Positions 17,470-26,387 of a stretch of DNA of 64,000 nucleotides are shown piece by piece. Within the stretch, counting starts at the first letter, position 1. Every line of letters starts with the position of its first letter. This DNA comes from Pelagovum sp. HNIBRBA483. GTDB taxonomy: Bacteria > Pseudomonadota > Alphaproteobacteria > Rhodobacterales > Rhodobacteraceae. The notes beneath the pieces are model-generated. The model was not told the origin of the DNA and ran no database searches. It saw only the letters and a program-made list of their open reading frames with translations. The position numbers and the translations under genes were made by a program. The stretch lies in contig NZ_CP162412.1 of the NCBI RefSeq assembly GCF_040931995.1, positions 2,581,001-2,645,000 on the forward strand. The letters run 5' to 3'.

Positions 17470-18063
17470 TTAGTTGGCCTTTTGCTCGTAGGCTGTACCC
17501 CAGCCCCAAGCGCCGGTGCCGAAGCCACGGGCGACGACGCGCTCGCGGTAGATCGCGGAGACGACATCGCCGTCACCAGCGAGAAGTGCCTTGGTGGAGC
17601 ACATCTCGGCGCAGATCGGCAGCTTGCCTTCAGCAATACGGTTACGGCCGTATTTGGCGAACTCGGCGGTGGAGTGATCCTCCTCCGGCCCACCGGCGCA
17701 GAAGGTGCATTTGTCCATCTTGCCACGGCTGCCGAAATTGCCTGCCTGCGGATACTGCGGCGCGCCGAAGGGGCATGCGTAGAAGCAGTAACCACAGCCG
17801 ATGCAGAGATCCTTGGAGTGCAGGACGATGCCATCGGCTGTCTGGTAGAAGCAGTCGGTTGGGCAGACCGCCATGCAGGGCGCATCGGAGCAGTGCATAC
17901 ACGCCACCGAGATCGAGCGCTCGCCCGGGGTGCCGTCATTGATCGTCACCACGCGGCGGCGATTGATGCCCCAAGGAACTTCGTGCTCGTTCTTACAAGC
18001 GGTCACGCAGGCGTTGCATTCGATGCAGCGTTCGGCGTCACAGAGAAATTTTACTCGTGCCAT
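17470..18063 (-). CDS. fdh3B: Formate dehydrogenase beta subunit, FDH3 type (4Fe-4S)
   Basis: Electron-transfer subunit (197 aa) with four ferredoxin-like Cys clusters: CIECNACVTACKNEH (about 14-28), CMHCSDAPCMAVCPTDC (about 56-72), CIGCGYCFYACPFG (about 88-101), and a split fourth set CTFCAGG with CAEMCST. It passes electrons from the alpha-subunit molybdenum or tungsten site to cytochrome b. It lacks the C-terminal membrane anchor of E. coli FdnH/FdoH, so it must be held by the gamma subunit or be soluble. It starts 14 bases after the alpha stop behind GGAGGAGAT. Confidence 0.93.
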   Translation of the reverse strand: MARVKFLCDAERCIECNACVTACKNEHEVPWGINRRRVVTINDGTPGERSISVACMHCSDAPCMAVCPTDCFYQTADGIVLHSKDLCIGCGYCFYACPFGAPQYPQAGNFGSRGKMDKCTFCAGGPEEDHSTAEFAKYGRNRIAEGKLPICAEMCSTKALLAGDGDVVSAIYRERVVARGFGTGAWGWGTAYEQKAN

Positions 18064-18077
18064 TTCCTATCTCCTCC

Positions 18078-20951
18078 TTACGCTGCCCAGATCTTGCAGA
18101 GCGTTGCTTTGGTTTCCTGCATCTGTGTGACCGAGTCATAGCCGTAGGTTTGGGCCGTGTTGCTCGATTCACCCAAGACATAGGGATCGGCGCCTTCGGG
18201 GTATTTGTCCCGCAGGTCCGCGCCCTGATAATGACCGCCGAAGTGGAAGGGCATGAAGGCAACGCCCTCGCCTACCCGCTCAGTGACCATTGCCATGACC
18301 TTGACCTTGCCGCCTTCTGGCCCTTCGAGCCAGACCTGATGCCCGTCACGAACGCCCAAGTTATTGGCGTCGCGGGGGTTGATCTCGACGAACATGTCTT
18401 GCTGCAATTCGGCAAGCCACGGGTTCGAACGGGTTTCGTCTCCGCCGCCCTCATATTCCACCAGTCGGCCTGAAGTCAGGATCATTGGATATTCTTGGCT
18501 GAAATCCTGATTCTGGATCGAGGCGTACATCGTCGGCAGACGATAGAACTTGCGGTCCTCGTAGGTCGGATAGTCGGCCACGAGGTCGCGACGGTTGGTG
18601 TAAAGCGGCTCGCGATGGAGCGGCACCGGATCGGGGAAGGTCCACACAACGGCGCGGGCCTTGGCATTACCGAAGGGCGCACAGCCGTGCAGGATCGCCA
18701 CCCGCTGGATACCGCCGGAGAGGTCGGTCTTCCAGTTGGTGTTCGGGCCTGCCACCGCGTCGATTGCGGCGCGTTCCTCTGCGGTCAGGTCGCTGTCCCA
18801 TCCCAGATCCATCAGCATTTGCATGGTGAATTCGGGATAGCCGTCCTGAATTTCCGCACCCGGGTTGGAAACACCTTCCGCAAGAAGGTTGTCGCCATCG
18901 CGCTCCACGCCGTAACGGGCGCGGAAGCACAGGCCGCCTTCGGCCACGGGCTTGGACATATCGTAGAGGTTCGGCGTGCCAGGGTGGCCCATTTCGGGCG
19001 TGCCCCATGCGGGCCACGGCAGACCGTAGTAATCCCCGTCGGCAGGGCCACCGATGGCCTGCAGCGTCGTCCGGTCGAACGTGTGCTGGTTGGCCATGTG
19101 CAGCTTGAGCCGTTCAGGCGACTGCGCGGTATAGCCGATCGTCCACATCCCGCTGTTGATCTCGCGCAGGGTGTCTTCGATGTTGGGCGTGACGCCGTCA
19201 TCCTCGATCGCGATGTTGCGGAACAAGCGGTCATGGAAGCCGAACTTCTGCGCGAAAAGACCGATGATTTCGTGGTCGGTCTTGGACTCGAATAGCGGAT
19301 CGACGACTTTCTCGCGCCACTGGATCGAGCGGTTCGATGCGGTGACCGAGCCGTAGGTTTCGAACTGCGTGGTGGCTGGCAGCAGGTAGCAGCCATCTGT
19401 CCGGTCATGCAGCACGGCCGAAACGGTCGGGTATGGGTCGATCACGACAAGCATGTCGAGCTGTTCCATCGCCGTTTTCATTTCGGTCATGCGGGTCTGC
19501 GAGTTGGGCGCATGGCCCCAGAGCACCATGGCGCGGACATTGTCCGGCTGATCCATGTTGTCCTTGTCCTCAAGAACACCGTCGATCCAGCGGGAAACGG
19601 GGATGCCGTTCGAGCCCATCAGCTCTTCGGAGCCGAACTGACCCTTGAGCCAATCCAGATCCTCGCCCCAGACGCGGGCCCAGTGCGCCCACGCGCCCGG
19701 TGCCAGACCGTAGTAGCCCGGCAGGGTGTGGGACAGAACGCCGAGGTCGGTGGCGCCTTGCACGTTGTCGTGGCCGCGGAAGATGTTGGTGCCGCCGCCA
19801 GAGGTGCCCATGTTGCCCAGCGCAAGTTGCAGGATACAGTAAGCGCGGGTGTTGTTGTTACCGTTGGTGTGCTGCGTGCCACCCATACACCAGATCACGG
19901 TGCCGGGGCGGTTGTTCGCCATAGTACGGGCGACGCGCTCGAGCTGCGAACCCGGCACGCCGGTGACGCGCTCGGTTTCCTCGGGCGTCCACTTCTTCAC
20001 CTCTTCCTCGATCTGGTCCATCCCCCAGACGCGGGTGCGGATGAACTCTTTATCCTCCCAGCCGTTCTCGAAGATGTGCCACAGGATGCCCCAGATGAGC
20101 GCCACGTCCGTACCCGGACGGAAGCGGACATATTCATCGGCATGGGCTGCGGTGCGGGTGAAGCGCGGGTCGCAGACGATCAGCGGCGCGTTGTTTTCCT
20201 CTTTCGCCTTCAGCAGGTGCAGAAGGGAAACGGGGTGTGCCTCAGCAGGATTGCCACCGATAACGAAGATCGCACGGCTGTTGTGGATGTCATTGTAGGA
20301 GTTGGTCATGGCGCCGTAGCCCCATGTATTGGCAACCCCTGCCACGGTCGTGGAGTGACAGATCCGCGCTTGGTGATCGACGTTATTCGTGCCCCAATAG
20401 GCCGCGAACTTACGGAACAGGTAGGCTTGTTCGTTGTTATGCTTGGCCGAGCCGAGCCAGTAGACGCTGTCCGGGCCGCTTTCGCCACGGATCTTCATCA
20501 TGCCGTCGCCGATCTCGTTGATCGCCTGTTCCCAGCTGATGCGCTTCCACTCGCCGTTTTCTTTCTTCATCGGGTACTTGAGGCGGCGTTCGCCGTGGGC
20601 GTGTTCGCGCACCGCGGCACCCTTGGCGCAGTGAGCACCGAGGTTGAAGGGGCTGTCCCAACCTGGCTCTTGCCCGACCCAGACGCCGTTTTTCACTTCA
20701 GCGATAACCGTACAGCCGACCGAGCAGTGGGTGCAGACGGACTTTACCGTTTGAACCGCGCTATCGACAGCCGTTTGTGCCGCAGCGGCCGTTACTGTGC
20801 CGCCGAGCGCACCGACGCCAGCCAGACCACCGATGGCCAGACCGGAACCGCGCAGGAAGGCGCGACGATCGACCGATTTCTCTCCCACGGACCGCAGCAG
20901 CGATGGGCGCTGCCCTGTCCGCGATACTCCGCTTGTCTTTCTTTTTAGCAT
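18078..20951 (-). CDS. fdoG: Formate dehydrogenase alpha subunit (Mo/W-bisPGD, TAT-exported)
   Basis: Catalytic subunit oxidising formate to CO2 (957 aa). The N-terminus has a twin-arginine signal, DRRAFLRGSGLAIGG (about 28-42), so the folded enzyme is exported. A 4Fe-4S site reads CTHCSVGC with a distal AHCAKG. The active-site segment DHQARICHSTTVAG has Cys where many FDHs carry selenocysteine; there is no in-frame TGA, so this is a selenium-free enzyme. Conserved cofactor-binding text includes FVIGGNPAEAHP and GHDNVQGATDLG. It lies in order TAT-target gene, alpha, beta, gamma and is served by the TorD-like chaperone upstream. The choice between Mo and W cannot be made from sequence; the nearby tungstate importer makes W plausible. 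Confidence 0.94.
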   Translation of the reverse strand: MLKRKTSGVSRTGQRPSLLRSVGEKSVDRRAFLRGSGLAIGGLAGVGALGGTVTAAAAQTAVDSAVQTVKSVCTHCSVGCTVIAEVKNGVWVGQEPGWDSPFNLGAHCAKGAAVREHAHGERRLKYPMKKENGEWKRISWEQAINEIGDGMMKIRGESGPDSVYWLGSAKHNNEQAYLFRKFAAYWGTNNVDHQARICHSTTVAGVANTWGYGAMTNSYNDIHNSRAIFVIGGNPAEAHPVSLLHLLKAKEENNAPLIVCDPRFTRTAAHADEYVRFRPGTDVALIWGILWHIFENGWEDKEFIRTRVWGMDQIEEEVKKWTPEETERVTGVPGSQLERVARTMANNRPGTVIWCMGGTQHTNGNNNTRAYCILQLALGNMGTSGGGTNIFRGHDNVQGATDLGVLSHTLPGYYGLAPGAWAHWARVWGEDLDWLKGQFGSEELMGSNGIPVSRWIDGVLEDKDNMDQPDNVRAMVLWGHAPNSQTRMTEMKTAMEQLDMLVVIDPYPTVSAVLHDRTDGCYLLPATTQFETYGSVTASNRSIQWREKVVDPLFESKTDHEIIGLFAQKFGFHDRLFRNIAIEDDGVTPNIEDTLREINSGMWTIGYTAQSPERLKLHMANQHTFDRTTLQAIGGPADGDYYGLPWPAWGTPEMGHPGTPNLYDMSKPVAEGGLCFRARYGVERDGDNLLAEGVSNPGAEIQDGYPEFTMQMLMDLGWDSDLTAEERAAIDAVAGPNTNWKTDLSGGIQRVAILHGCAPFGNAKARAVVWTFPDPVPLHREPLYTNRRDLVADYPTYEDRKFYRLPTMYASIQNQDFSQEYPMILTSGRLVEYEGGGDETRSNPWLAELQQDMFVEINPRDANNLGVRDGHQVWLEGPEGGKVKVMAMVTERVGEGVAFMPFHFGGHYQGADLRDKYPEGADPYVLGESSNTAQTYGYDSVTQMQETKATLCKIWAA

Positions 20952-20996
20952 ATTCTCATCCCTTGATGAACCGGCGCGAGGCCGCCAGTTGGGGCC

Positions 20997-21188
20997 TCAA
21001 AAGCGGGCCGTTTCGTAAAACGCCCGAATATGGGCCGTGTCCTGAATCCGCGTGGTATCCGTGAACTCCGCCTCAACGGCGGCAGCTTCGGTTCCGGCGG
21101 CAGCGGCGGCGGCTGCGACAGGCGCAACGCTCGCGGCTTTGAGAAAATTGCGGCGGCTTTTATCCGCTTTTTCTACTGGTTTGGTCAT
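20997..21188 (-). CDS. Formate-dehydrogenase-region TAT-target small protein
   Basis: A 63-aa protein starting MTKPVEKADKSRRNFLKAAS. The SRRNFLK motif and the following alanine-rich stretch form a twin-arginine signal; the short mature part ends IRAFYETARF. This matches the family known as 'formate dehydrogenase region TAT target', found next to FDH alpha genes, whose function is not settled. A GGGAGGGA ribosome-binding site supports ATG 21188; the open frame starts 11 codons earlier. It directly precedes the alpha subunit. Confidence 0.85.
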   Translation of the reverse strand: MTKPVEKADKSRRNFLKAASVAPVAAAAAAAGTEAAAVEAEFTDTTRIQDTAHIRAFYETARF

Positions 21189-21254
21189 CGGGTCAGGTCC
21201 CTCCCTTTTGTGGCGCGACAAGGCGCCGATTTGGTTGCCGGTACACCGGCCAAT

Positions 21255-21872
21255 TCATTCGTCCCCTCCAACGAGACGAAATGCATCTGCTTCGATCTTC
21301 ATGAATGCGCGCCCGACGGTGCCGACCGGCGCATAAAGCACCGAAGTCTTGGCCCCTTCGAGGTCGCTGAAAAAGTGTTGCGCCCAAGGCGCGATGTGAC
21401 GGTTAAAGAATTCACGCTGGCGCGAGAGTGACTGCACCGCCCCAAAACGGCCGGTGATAAGGCCGGACATCATCTCCATCAGGCTGGCGACGTTATCTTC
21501 CGGCTCGAACACATTGGGCGCGCGGGTGATGCCAAGGCGGAGCATGTCCTGACGCAAGGCAGCCAGCGGCTTTTCATTCAGAAAGCCCGTCATGTAGTAG
21601 CTGGCATAGGGCAACAGCTCGCCGCGCCCCAAGCCGATGAAAAGGGCGTTGAATTCGCGCTCGGCCGCGGGGACGGATGTTTTTCCGGCCAAACCGGACA
21701 GCACGACGACGGCCTTGCCCAGATCAGTGTCGTCTCCGGACAACGCAGCCGTCTGCGCCAGAAGCTGCTTGGACGGAGGCGCGGCCAGAAGCGCCGAGAG
21801 GTAGCCGTAGAGATCGGCGCGCAGCTGATCTTCTTCGGTGATCCTCGGGGTCTGCATGGCGGCTTGGGTCAA
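21255..21872 (-). CDS. TorD-family molecular chaperone for formate dehydrogenase
   Basis: A cytoplasmic all-helical chaperone (205 aa from TTG 21872) of the TorD/DmsD family, which binds TAT signal peptides and holds apo-molybdoenzymes until cofactor loading. Family text: LRADLYGYLSALLAAPPS near the N-terminus, ELVRE-like EREFNALFIGLGRGELLPYAS in the middle, and PDHIAPWAQ-like NRHIAPWAQHFFSDLEGA near the C-terminus. TTG 21872 is preferred because GAGGAGA lies 8 bases ahead; the ATG at 21857 is 23 bases from that site. It sits between DUF3306 and the TAT-target gene, and its client is most likely the FDH alpha subunit. Confidence 0.85.
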   Translation of the reverse strand: MTQAAMQTPRITEEDQLRADLYGYLSALLAAPPSKQLLAQTAALSGDDTDLGKAVVVLSGLAGKTSVPAAEREFNALFIGLGRGELLPYASYYMTGFLNEKPLAALRQDMLRLGITRAPNVFEPEDNVASLMEMMSGLITGRFGAVQSLSRQREFFNRHIAPWAQHFFSDLEGAKTSVLYAPVGTVGRAFMKIEADAFRLVGGDE

Positions 21873-21888
21873 GTGCGGTATCTCCTCA

Positions 21889-22509
21889 TTATCCGCTGAA
21901 CGCGAAGCGCATGTGGCGGCGCGGCGGCGTGGCCGGTTCGGCCATGTCATCAATCTGATCGGCGTCGGCCTGCAACGCGGGCTCTGCATCCGCCAGAGTT
22001 GGAGTGACGGGTTGCAGGGTGTCATCCTCGGCGGCGGGCTGTGCTTCTTCGGCGGCCGGTTCAGCGGCCAGTTCAGCGGCAGGGGCATCGGCCAGAACCG
22101 CACCCTCAGCGGTGTCGTCACTGGTGAAGCGCTCGATCATGCCCTGCCCGACCTTATAGACGGTACGCATATCGGGGATCACCATCGCGGCATCGGTAAA
22201 ATCTTGGCCGTAATCAACAAGGCCGTCGACATTGGCGAGCGTCGGGTTGCTGAGCCAAAGGCGGCGCAGGGCCTTCTGGCGCAGGCGCTCGGGGACAGCT
22301 TTGGCCATGAAAGCGCGGAAATCATCACCGGCGCCGAGGGTATCCGGATCGGGAAGGTCCAGCTCGCGCAGGATCTCCGCGTCTGACTTTGCCTCGGTCT
22401 CGGCTCTCTCGGCGGCCTCACGGGCCGCAGCGGCACGCGCATCTTCGGCGGCGGCTTCGGCCTCGACCGCGGCTTTACGGCGGGACCAGAAATCAGCGGT
22501 ACGGGTCAA
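21889..22509 (-). CDS. DUF3306 protein of the FDH operon
   Basis: A 206-aa protein with a charged, alanine/glutamate-rich predicted coiled coil (about residues 8-45), a conserved central part (DFRAFMAKAVPERLRQKALR, then RRLWLSNPTLANVDGLVDYG and DYGQDFTDAA) and a proline/alanine/glutamate-rich low-complexity tail from about residue 125. The central block defines DUF3306, which recurs with DUF3305 beside respiratory FDH genes; its activity is unknown. It begins with TTG inside the DUF3305 stop (TTGA), preceded by GGAGGTG, so the two proteins are translationally coupled and may form a complex. Confidence 0.85.
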   Translation of the reverse strand: MTRTADFWSRRKAAVEAEAAAEDARAAAAREAAERAETEAKSDAEILRELDLPDPDTLGAGDDFRAFMAKAVPERLRQKALRRLWLSNPTLANVDGLVDYGQDFTDAAMVIPDMRTVYKVGQGMIERFTSDDTAEGAVLADAPAAELAAEPAAEEAQPAAEDDTLQPVTPTLADAEPALQADADQIDDMAEPATPPRRHMRFAFSG

Positions 22510-23069
22510 TGGACACCTCCCGAACGCGATTTTGGCGCACGATAGACATCGGCGGTTTGACGGATGCGCGGATCGCCGATGCCATCCTCGACCAGATCAA
22601 CGCGCTTGCGGTCACGCTTCCGCTTGATGAACGGCTCGTGGACATGATGGGCGTCGCAGAACTGCTGCACCCATGCGATGAGGCCTGCGGGCATTGGCAC
22701 CTGTTCGATCAGCCCTTCGCCACTATCGGCGTGATCCTGCGCCTCATAGGGTGAGGCAGTGACTTGGAAGGCTTTCCACGGCATCACGGCATCGGGGGAG
22801 ATATCCTCCCGTAGAACGACGGTGACGCTCGGCACTTTGGCGGAAAGGCCGGTGAGATAAGCCTCGGTATCGGTGGACCACAATTCAAGCGGCAGGGTGG
22901 CTGCGTGAAACTCGACTACCTCCCCTTCGCGGCGGAGTTCTTTCCACTGTGCATCGGGGGCTCCGGGGAGGACGGCAACGACTTTCCACGCATGTTTCGC
23001 CCAGCGGGTCACACCAGGTGACCTGCGAACGACGATACCGACCGGAATCGATGCGTGGCTTAACGCCAT
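22506..23069 (-). CDS. DUF3305 protein of the FDH operon
   Basis: A 187-aa soluble protein, first gene of the long FDH transcript. Conserved features include IPVGIVVRRSPGVTRWAKHAWKV split over the N-terminal 35 residues, a central LWSTDTEAYLTGLSAKVPSV, and VVLREDISPDAVMPWKAFQV. A basic tail with KRKRDRKR may be a nucleic-acid or membrane-surface contact. Function is unknown; the family is found next to FDH and DUF3306. The ATG follows GGGAGG. Transcription starts in the 340-base region shared with the divergent polyferredoxin gene. Confidence 0.83.
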   Translation of the reverse strand: MALSHASIPVGIVVRRSPGVTRWAKHAWKVVAVLPGAPDAQWKELRREGEVVEFHAATLPLELWSTDTEAYLTGLSAKVPSVTVVLREDISPDAVMPWKAFQVTASPYEAQDHADSGEGLIEQVPMPAGLIAWVQQFCDAHHVHEPFIKRKRDRKRVDLVEDGIGDPRIRQTADVYRAPKSRSGGVH

Positions 23070-23408
23070 CAGGTTTAGTCCTCCCTTCGTCGGAAAGCCC
23101 GACGCTCCTGTGGCTAGTTTGCGAAGCAGTTGCCGCCCCGCTCAACAAGTTTTTGCGCGAATCGGTTTTTTCTTCTGACCAATTCGATGCGTTCGGACAT
23201 TTTGTCCAATTTGAACCCCTTCGCGCATGGAGGTGCTGGCCAATGTGTCCCGCGCCGTTTTCCTGATTTTTTTAGTCGGTTTAATTTCATGATTTTTCGA
23301 TGCGAATCACGGATTCGGCACCGCTTTCCGGCTTTACGGGGGCGGGAGTTTCATGCCTAGCTTGGCCCTGTCGGGGGAGGAACCGACGCGGGAGGACATG
23401 GGAAAATC
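23070..23408. promoter_or_regulatory. Divergent control region, DUF3305 operon / polyferredoxin operon
   Basis: 339 bases without a supported gene, separating the two long formate operons. It carries T-rich stretches around 23166-23175 and 23266-23290 and a perfect inverted repeat at 23195-23207. No FNR/CRP-type TTGAT-ATCAA box is evident. Promoters for both operons should lie here. Confidence 0.6.
23195..23207. promoter_or_regulatory. Inverted repeat GGACA-TTT-TGTCC
   Basis: Perfect 5-3-5 dyad, extended loosely by flanking C and AA. It is a candidate operator for the two divergent formate operons. The regulator is unknown; the operon-encoded response regulator is one candidate. Confidence 0.4.
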
Positions 23409-25367
23409 ATGACTAAGCGATTGATTTTATGTGATTGTGAAGGTTCGCAAAAGATTGACGCGCAAGGCTTGGGTGCTGCGACGGGGCTGTCATGCAGCCG
23501 TGTTCACAGCGGCTTGTGCACCCGCGAGATCGAAAGCGCGGCGAAGTTGATCGCGGAGGGTGACGCTGTCGTTGCCTGTGGGCAGGAACAGGCCCGCTTC
23601 ACCGAATTGGCCGAAGAGCTGGGCGTGGACATTCCGGCGTTCGTTGACCTGCGCGACCGTGCCGGATGGACCGACGATACAGCCAACCTGCAGCCCAAAA
23701 TGGCCGCCTTGGCAGCCGAAGCGCTGCTGCCCGCGCCCGCAGTCAAAACGCTCGATGTCACCTCTGCAGGGGCGTGTTTGATCGTCGGCAAAGGGGATGT
23801 GGCCTTTGCCGCCGCCGAGCAACTGTGCGGCGTATTGGCCGTGACGGTGCTGCAAACGGATGATGCCGCGCCGACGGTGTCGCGCGAATATGAGGTGATC
23901 CGTGGAGCGCTGACCGGCGCCAAAGGGGCGCTGGGGCGGTTCCATCTGAGTCTTGATGCGTTGCAGATGATCGCACCGGGTGGGCGGGGTGAATTGAGCT
24001 TTACCGCGCCGCGCGATGGTGGCGAGACGGAATGCGACCTGATCCTTGACCTGTCGGGCGGCACGGCGTTGTTCCCCGCGCCGCACAAGCGCGATGGCTA
24101 CCTGCGCGCCGATCCGGGAAACCGAGGTGCGGTGGCGGAGGCGATTTTCAATGCGGGTCAATACGTCGGCACGTTCGAAAAGCCGGTGCATCTGGCCTTT
24201 GACGAATTACTTTGCGCCCATAGCCGCGCGGGGCAAACGGGCTGTACGCGGTGCCTTGATGTCTGCCCGACCTCGGCGATCATGCCAGCGGGCGAGCATG
24301 TAGAGATCGACCCTTATATTTGCGCCGGATGTGGCGCTTGTGCAGCGCTCTGCCCCTCTGGCGCGATCACCTATGATGCGCCGCCGGTGGATAACCTGAT
24401 CGCGCGGATGCGGGTACTGGCAGATACCTACATCGCCGCAGGTGGCACGGCGCCGCGCCTGTTGATCCATGACGAGACAAATGGCGCGGAAATGATCCGC
24501 CTCGCCGCCCGCTTTGCGCGCGGCCTGCCCGCCGATGTGATCCCGCTGGAGGTGCCTGCCCTCTCGACCGTAGGGCATACGGAAATCCTCGCCGCGCTGG
24601 TCGCGGGCTTTGTTGAGGTCCGCATATTGCTGTCGCCTCGCAGCGAGCGCACCCCACTGGAAGAGCAGATCGCGCTTGCCGCTGCGTTGGGTGCAGGCGA
24701 GCGGGCGGAGCTGCTGGATGTTGATACACCTGATGCGCTCTGCGACGGGCTGTTTGGGAACAAGCCCGCGCCGCTGCGCGTCGAGCCGGTATTGACTATG
24801 GGCAGCCGCCGCCAGATCACCCGCACCGCAGCGAAGGCATTGAACGGGGTGCAAGAGGCGCCAATTCCGCTGCCGGATGGCGCACCCTATGGGGCGGTGC
24901 TGGTGGATACGGACGCCTGCACGCTGTGCCTGTCCTGCGTGTCGCTCTGCCCGAGCGGTGCGCTGATGGATAACGAGGACATGCCGCAGCTGCGCTTCCA
25001 AGAGGATGCCTGCCTGCAATGCGGCGTTTGTGCCAGCGCCTGCCCTGAAAAGGCGATCACCTTGGCACCTCAGATGGACCTCAGCGATGCGGCGCTCGGC
25101 CAGCGGGTGCTGAACGAGGAGGAGCCGTTCTGCTGCATCGAATGCAGCGCGGCCTTTGGCGTGAAATCGACGGTGGAAAAGATCGTCGAGAAATTGGCGG
25201 GCAAGCACAGCATGTTTGCCGACTCAGACGCGGGCAAGCTGATCCAGATGTGTGACAATTGCCGGATCAAGGCGCAGTATCACAGCACCTCAGGCCCGAT
25301 GGCGATGGGCGAGCGGCCACGGGTGCGCACCACTGACGACTATTTCAGCAAGCGCAAGGATCACTGA
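23409..25367 (+). CDS. 652-aa polyferredoxin (multiple 4Fe-4S clusters)
   Basis: A large soluble iron-sulfur protein. It has an N-terminal Cys-rich stretch (LILCDCEGSQK, CSRVHSGLC) and a first ferredoxin pair near residues 278-320 (CTRCLDVCPTSA, then CAGCGACAALCPSGA). An intervening domain of about 180 residues has no clear motif, followed by a second pair near 499-545 (CTLCLSCVSLCPSGA and CLQCGVCASACPEKA). The end carries CCIECSAAFG and CDNCRIKAQ, a possible extra metal site. The role is probably electron delivery or acceptance for formate metabolism or cofactor assembly; this architecture is common beside alphaproteobacterial FDH genes but not assigned. It heads the plus-strand maturation cluster and overlaps the convergent cytochrome gene by 7 bases at its end. 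Confidence 0.8.
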   Translation: MTKRLILCDCEGSQKIDAQGLGAATGLSCSRVHSGLCTREIESAAKLIAEGDAVVACGQEQARFTELAEELGVDIPAFVDLRDRAGWTDDTANLQPKMAALAAEALLPAPAVKTLDVTSAGACLIVGKGDVAFAAAEQLCGVLAVTVLQTDDAAPTVSREYEVIRGALTGAKGALGRFHLSLDALQMIAPGGRGELSFTAPRDGGETECDLILDLSGGTALFPAPHKRDGYLRADPGNRGAVAEAIFNAGQYVGTFEKPVHLAFDELLCAHSRAGQTGCTRCLDVCPTSAIMPAGEHVEIDPYICAGCGACAALCPSGAITYDAPPVDNLIARMRVLADTYIAAGGTAPRLLIHDETNGAEMIRLAARFARGLPADVIPLEVPALSTVGHTEILAALVAGFVEVRILLSPRSERTPLEEQIALAAALGAGERAELLDVDTPDALCDGLFGNKPAPLRVEPVLTMGSRRQITRTAAKALNGVQEAPIPLPDGAPYGAVLVDTDACTLCLSCVSLCPSGALMDNEDMPQLRFQEDACLQCGVCASACPEKAITLAPQMDLSDAALGQRVLNEEEPFCCIECSAAFGVKSTVEKIVEKLAGKHSMFADSDAGKLIQMCDNCRIKAQYHSTSGPMAMGERPRVRTTDDYFSKRKDH

Positions 25368-26104
25368 TGCTGCACCGGCGCGCCGAGATCAGCAGGCATG
25401 ACGCTTGCGGCATAGGCTTGGATGGCCTCGACCTCCTCGAATGTCAGTTCGACGGGGACGATCGGCGACGGGCGCTCGGCATCGAAGGGCGGGCTGATGC
25501 CATCGACCAAAAGAAAGGCCGGATGGGGATTGAGCGCGAAGAACACAACGAAGCGTTCCTGCCAATCCGGCAAAGCCCGCAGCGCCATGAAAGATGGCGT
25601 GGAGCCGATACCGATATTACGCGCCTCGGGGTCGGTGCGATGGCAACGACCACAATGCAGTGCGGCCAGTTCCGCCCCTGCGGAAACATCCCCTTCGAAG
25701 GTGTAGAGCACTTCTTCGATCTCCGGTTCGACGATCTCGAACGCGGGGCCGGAGGCTGGCACGAAGGCGGTGATTGTGTTGGCGCCGACATCGGAAAACA
25801 GCCATTCCCCGAACATGAGCGCGGCGGGGTTGTCGCCGCTGCGTGTGACGGCAAAGACCGTTTCGCCCTGTGCCATCAGCGGCGTACCAGCGCCCGTATC
25901 AACGCTTATCGCCAGATCAGCCGCGCCGCTCACAAGCTCCGCGCGACGGCTCGTTTTCAGCGAAAAACGCGGCAGGATATAGGCGATCAGGCCGCTATCG
26001 GCCAGCTCATCCGCCACGCTCAAGGTAAAGCTGCGGCTGTCCTCTTGCGCGGCCAGCGGGGCGGCCAGCAGGGCTGTGGCGAGACAAAATGCAATGCGGT
26101 GCAT
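25361..26104 (-). CDS. Periplasmic cytochrome c family protein
   Basis: A 247-aa protein with a Sec signal (HRIAFCLATALLAAPLAAQ). One c-type haem site is seen as LHCGRCHRTD (about residue 160) with downstream MALRALPDWQ that could supply the axial Met. The region before the haem resembles a small periplasmic domain of unknown type (RSFTLSVADELADSGLIAYI). The frame is open far upstream through antisense DNA, but ATG 26104 follows GGAAGGAA and begins the signal peptide. It is convergent with the polyferredoxin gene and divergent from DUF6494. It may accept or relay electrons in the periplasm; the partner is unknown. Confidence 0.82.
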   Translation of the reverse strand: MHRIAFCLATALLAAPLAAQEDSRSFTLSVADELADSGLIAYILPRFSLKTSRRAELVSGAADLAISVDTGAGTPLMAQGETVFAVTRSGDNPAALMFGEWLFSDVGANTITAFVPASGPAFEIVEPEIEEVLYTFEGDVSAGAELAALHCGRCHRTDPEARNIGIGSTPSFMALRALPDWQERFVVFFALNPHPAFLLVDGISPPFDAERPSPIVPVELTFEEVEAIQAYAASVMPADLGAPVQHQ

Positions 26105-26186
26105 GGGCGTTCCTTCCGGCGAGAAGGCTACGAGATGCCCGCTGCACCGATCAACCCAAAACCGATTTTCATCAACGGAGGCCATC

Positions 26187-26387
26187 ATGGACGATGATTT
26201 CAACATGTCGCTGCGCAAATTCCTCAAGCAAGTGGGCGTGACTTCGCAACAGGCCATCGAAGAAGCCGTACGCGCCGCAGGGCCAGAGGCAGAGGGCAAG
26301 GAATTCACCGCGCGGATGGAACTGACCATCGAAGGCCTCGATATGCGGCATGTGGTTGAAAGCACGATCAAGGGGCCATCTGAATGA
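26187..26387 (+). CDS. DUF6494 small protein
   Basis: A 66-aa acidic protein: MDDDFNMSLRKFLKQVGVTS, then QQAIEEAVRAAG and a C-terminal KMTLTIEGLDMRH-like block (ARMELTIEGLDMRHVVEST). This pattern is the DUF6494 family, encoded with Mrp in FDH neighbourhoods. The ATG at 26187 follows AACGGAGG. It overlaps mrp by 4 bases (ATGA), suggesting that the two products work together. Function unknown; a small adaptor for the Mrp scaffold is a reasonable guess. Confidence 0.8.
   Translation: MDDDFNMSLRKFLKQVGVTSQQAIEEAVRAAGPEAEGKEFTARMELTIEGLDMRHVVESTIKGPSE

Noticed and set aside
19407-20948. 513-codon plus-strand frame
   Set aside because: Antisense to the FDH alpha subunit; no motif.
18078-20951. 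Selenocysteine at the FDH active site
   Set aside because: The active-site codon is Cys (RICHST) and the frame is continuous without an internal TGA, so no SECIS element is needed.
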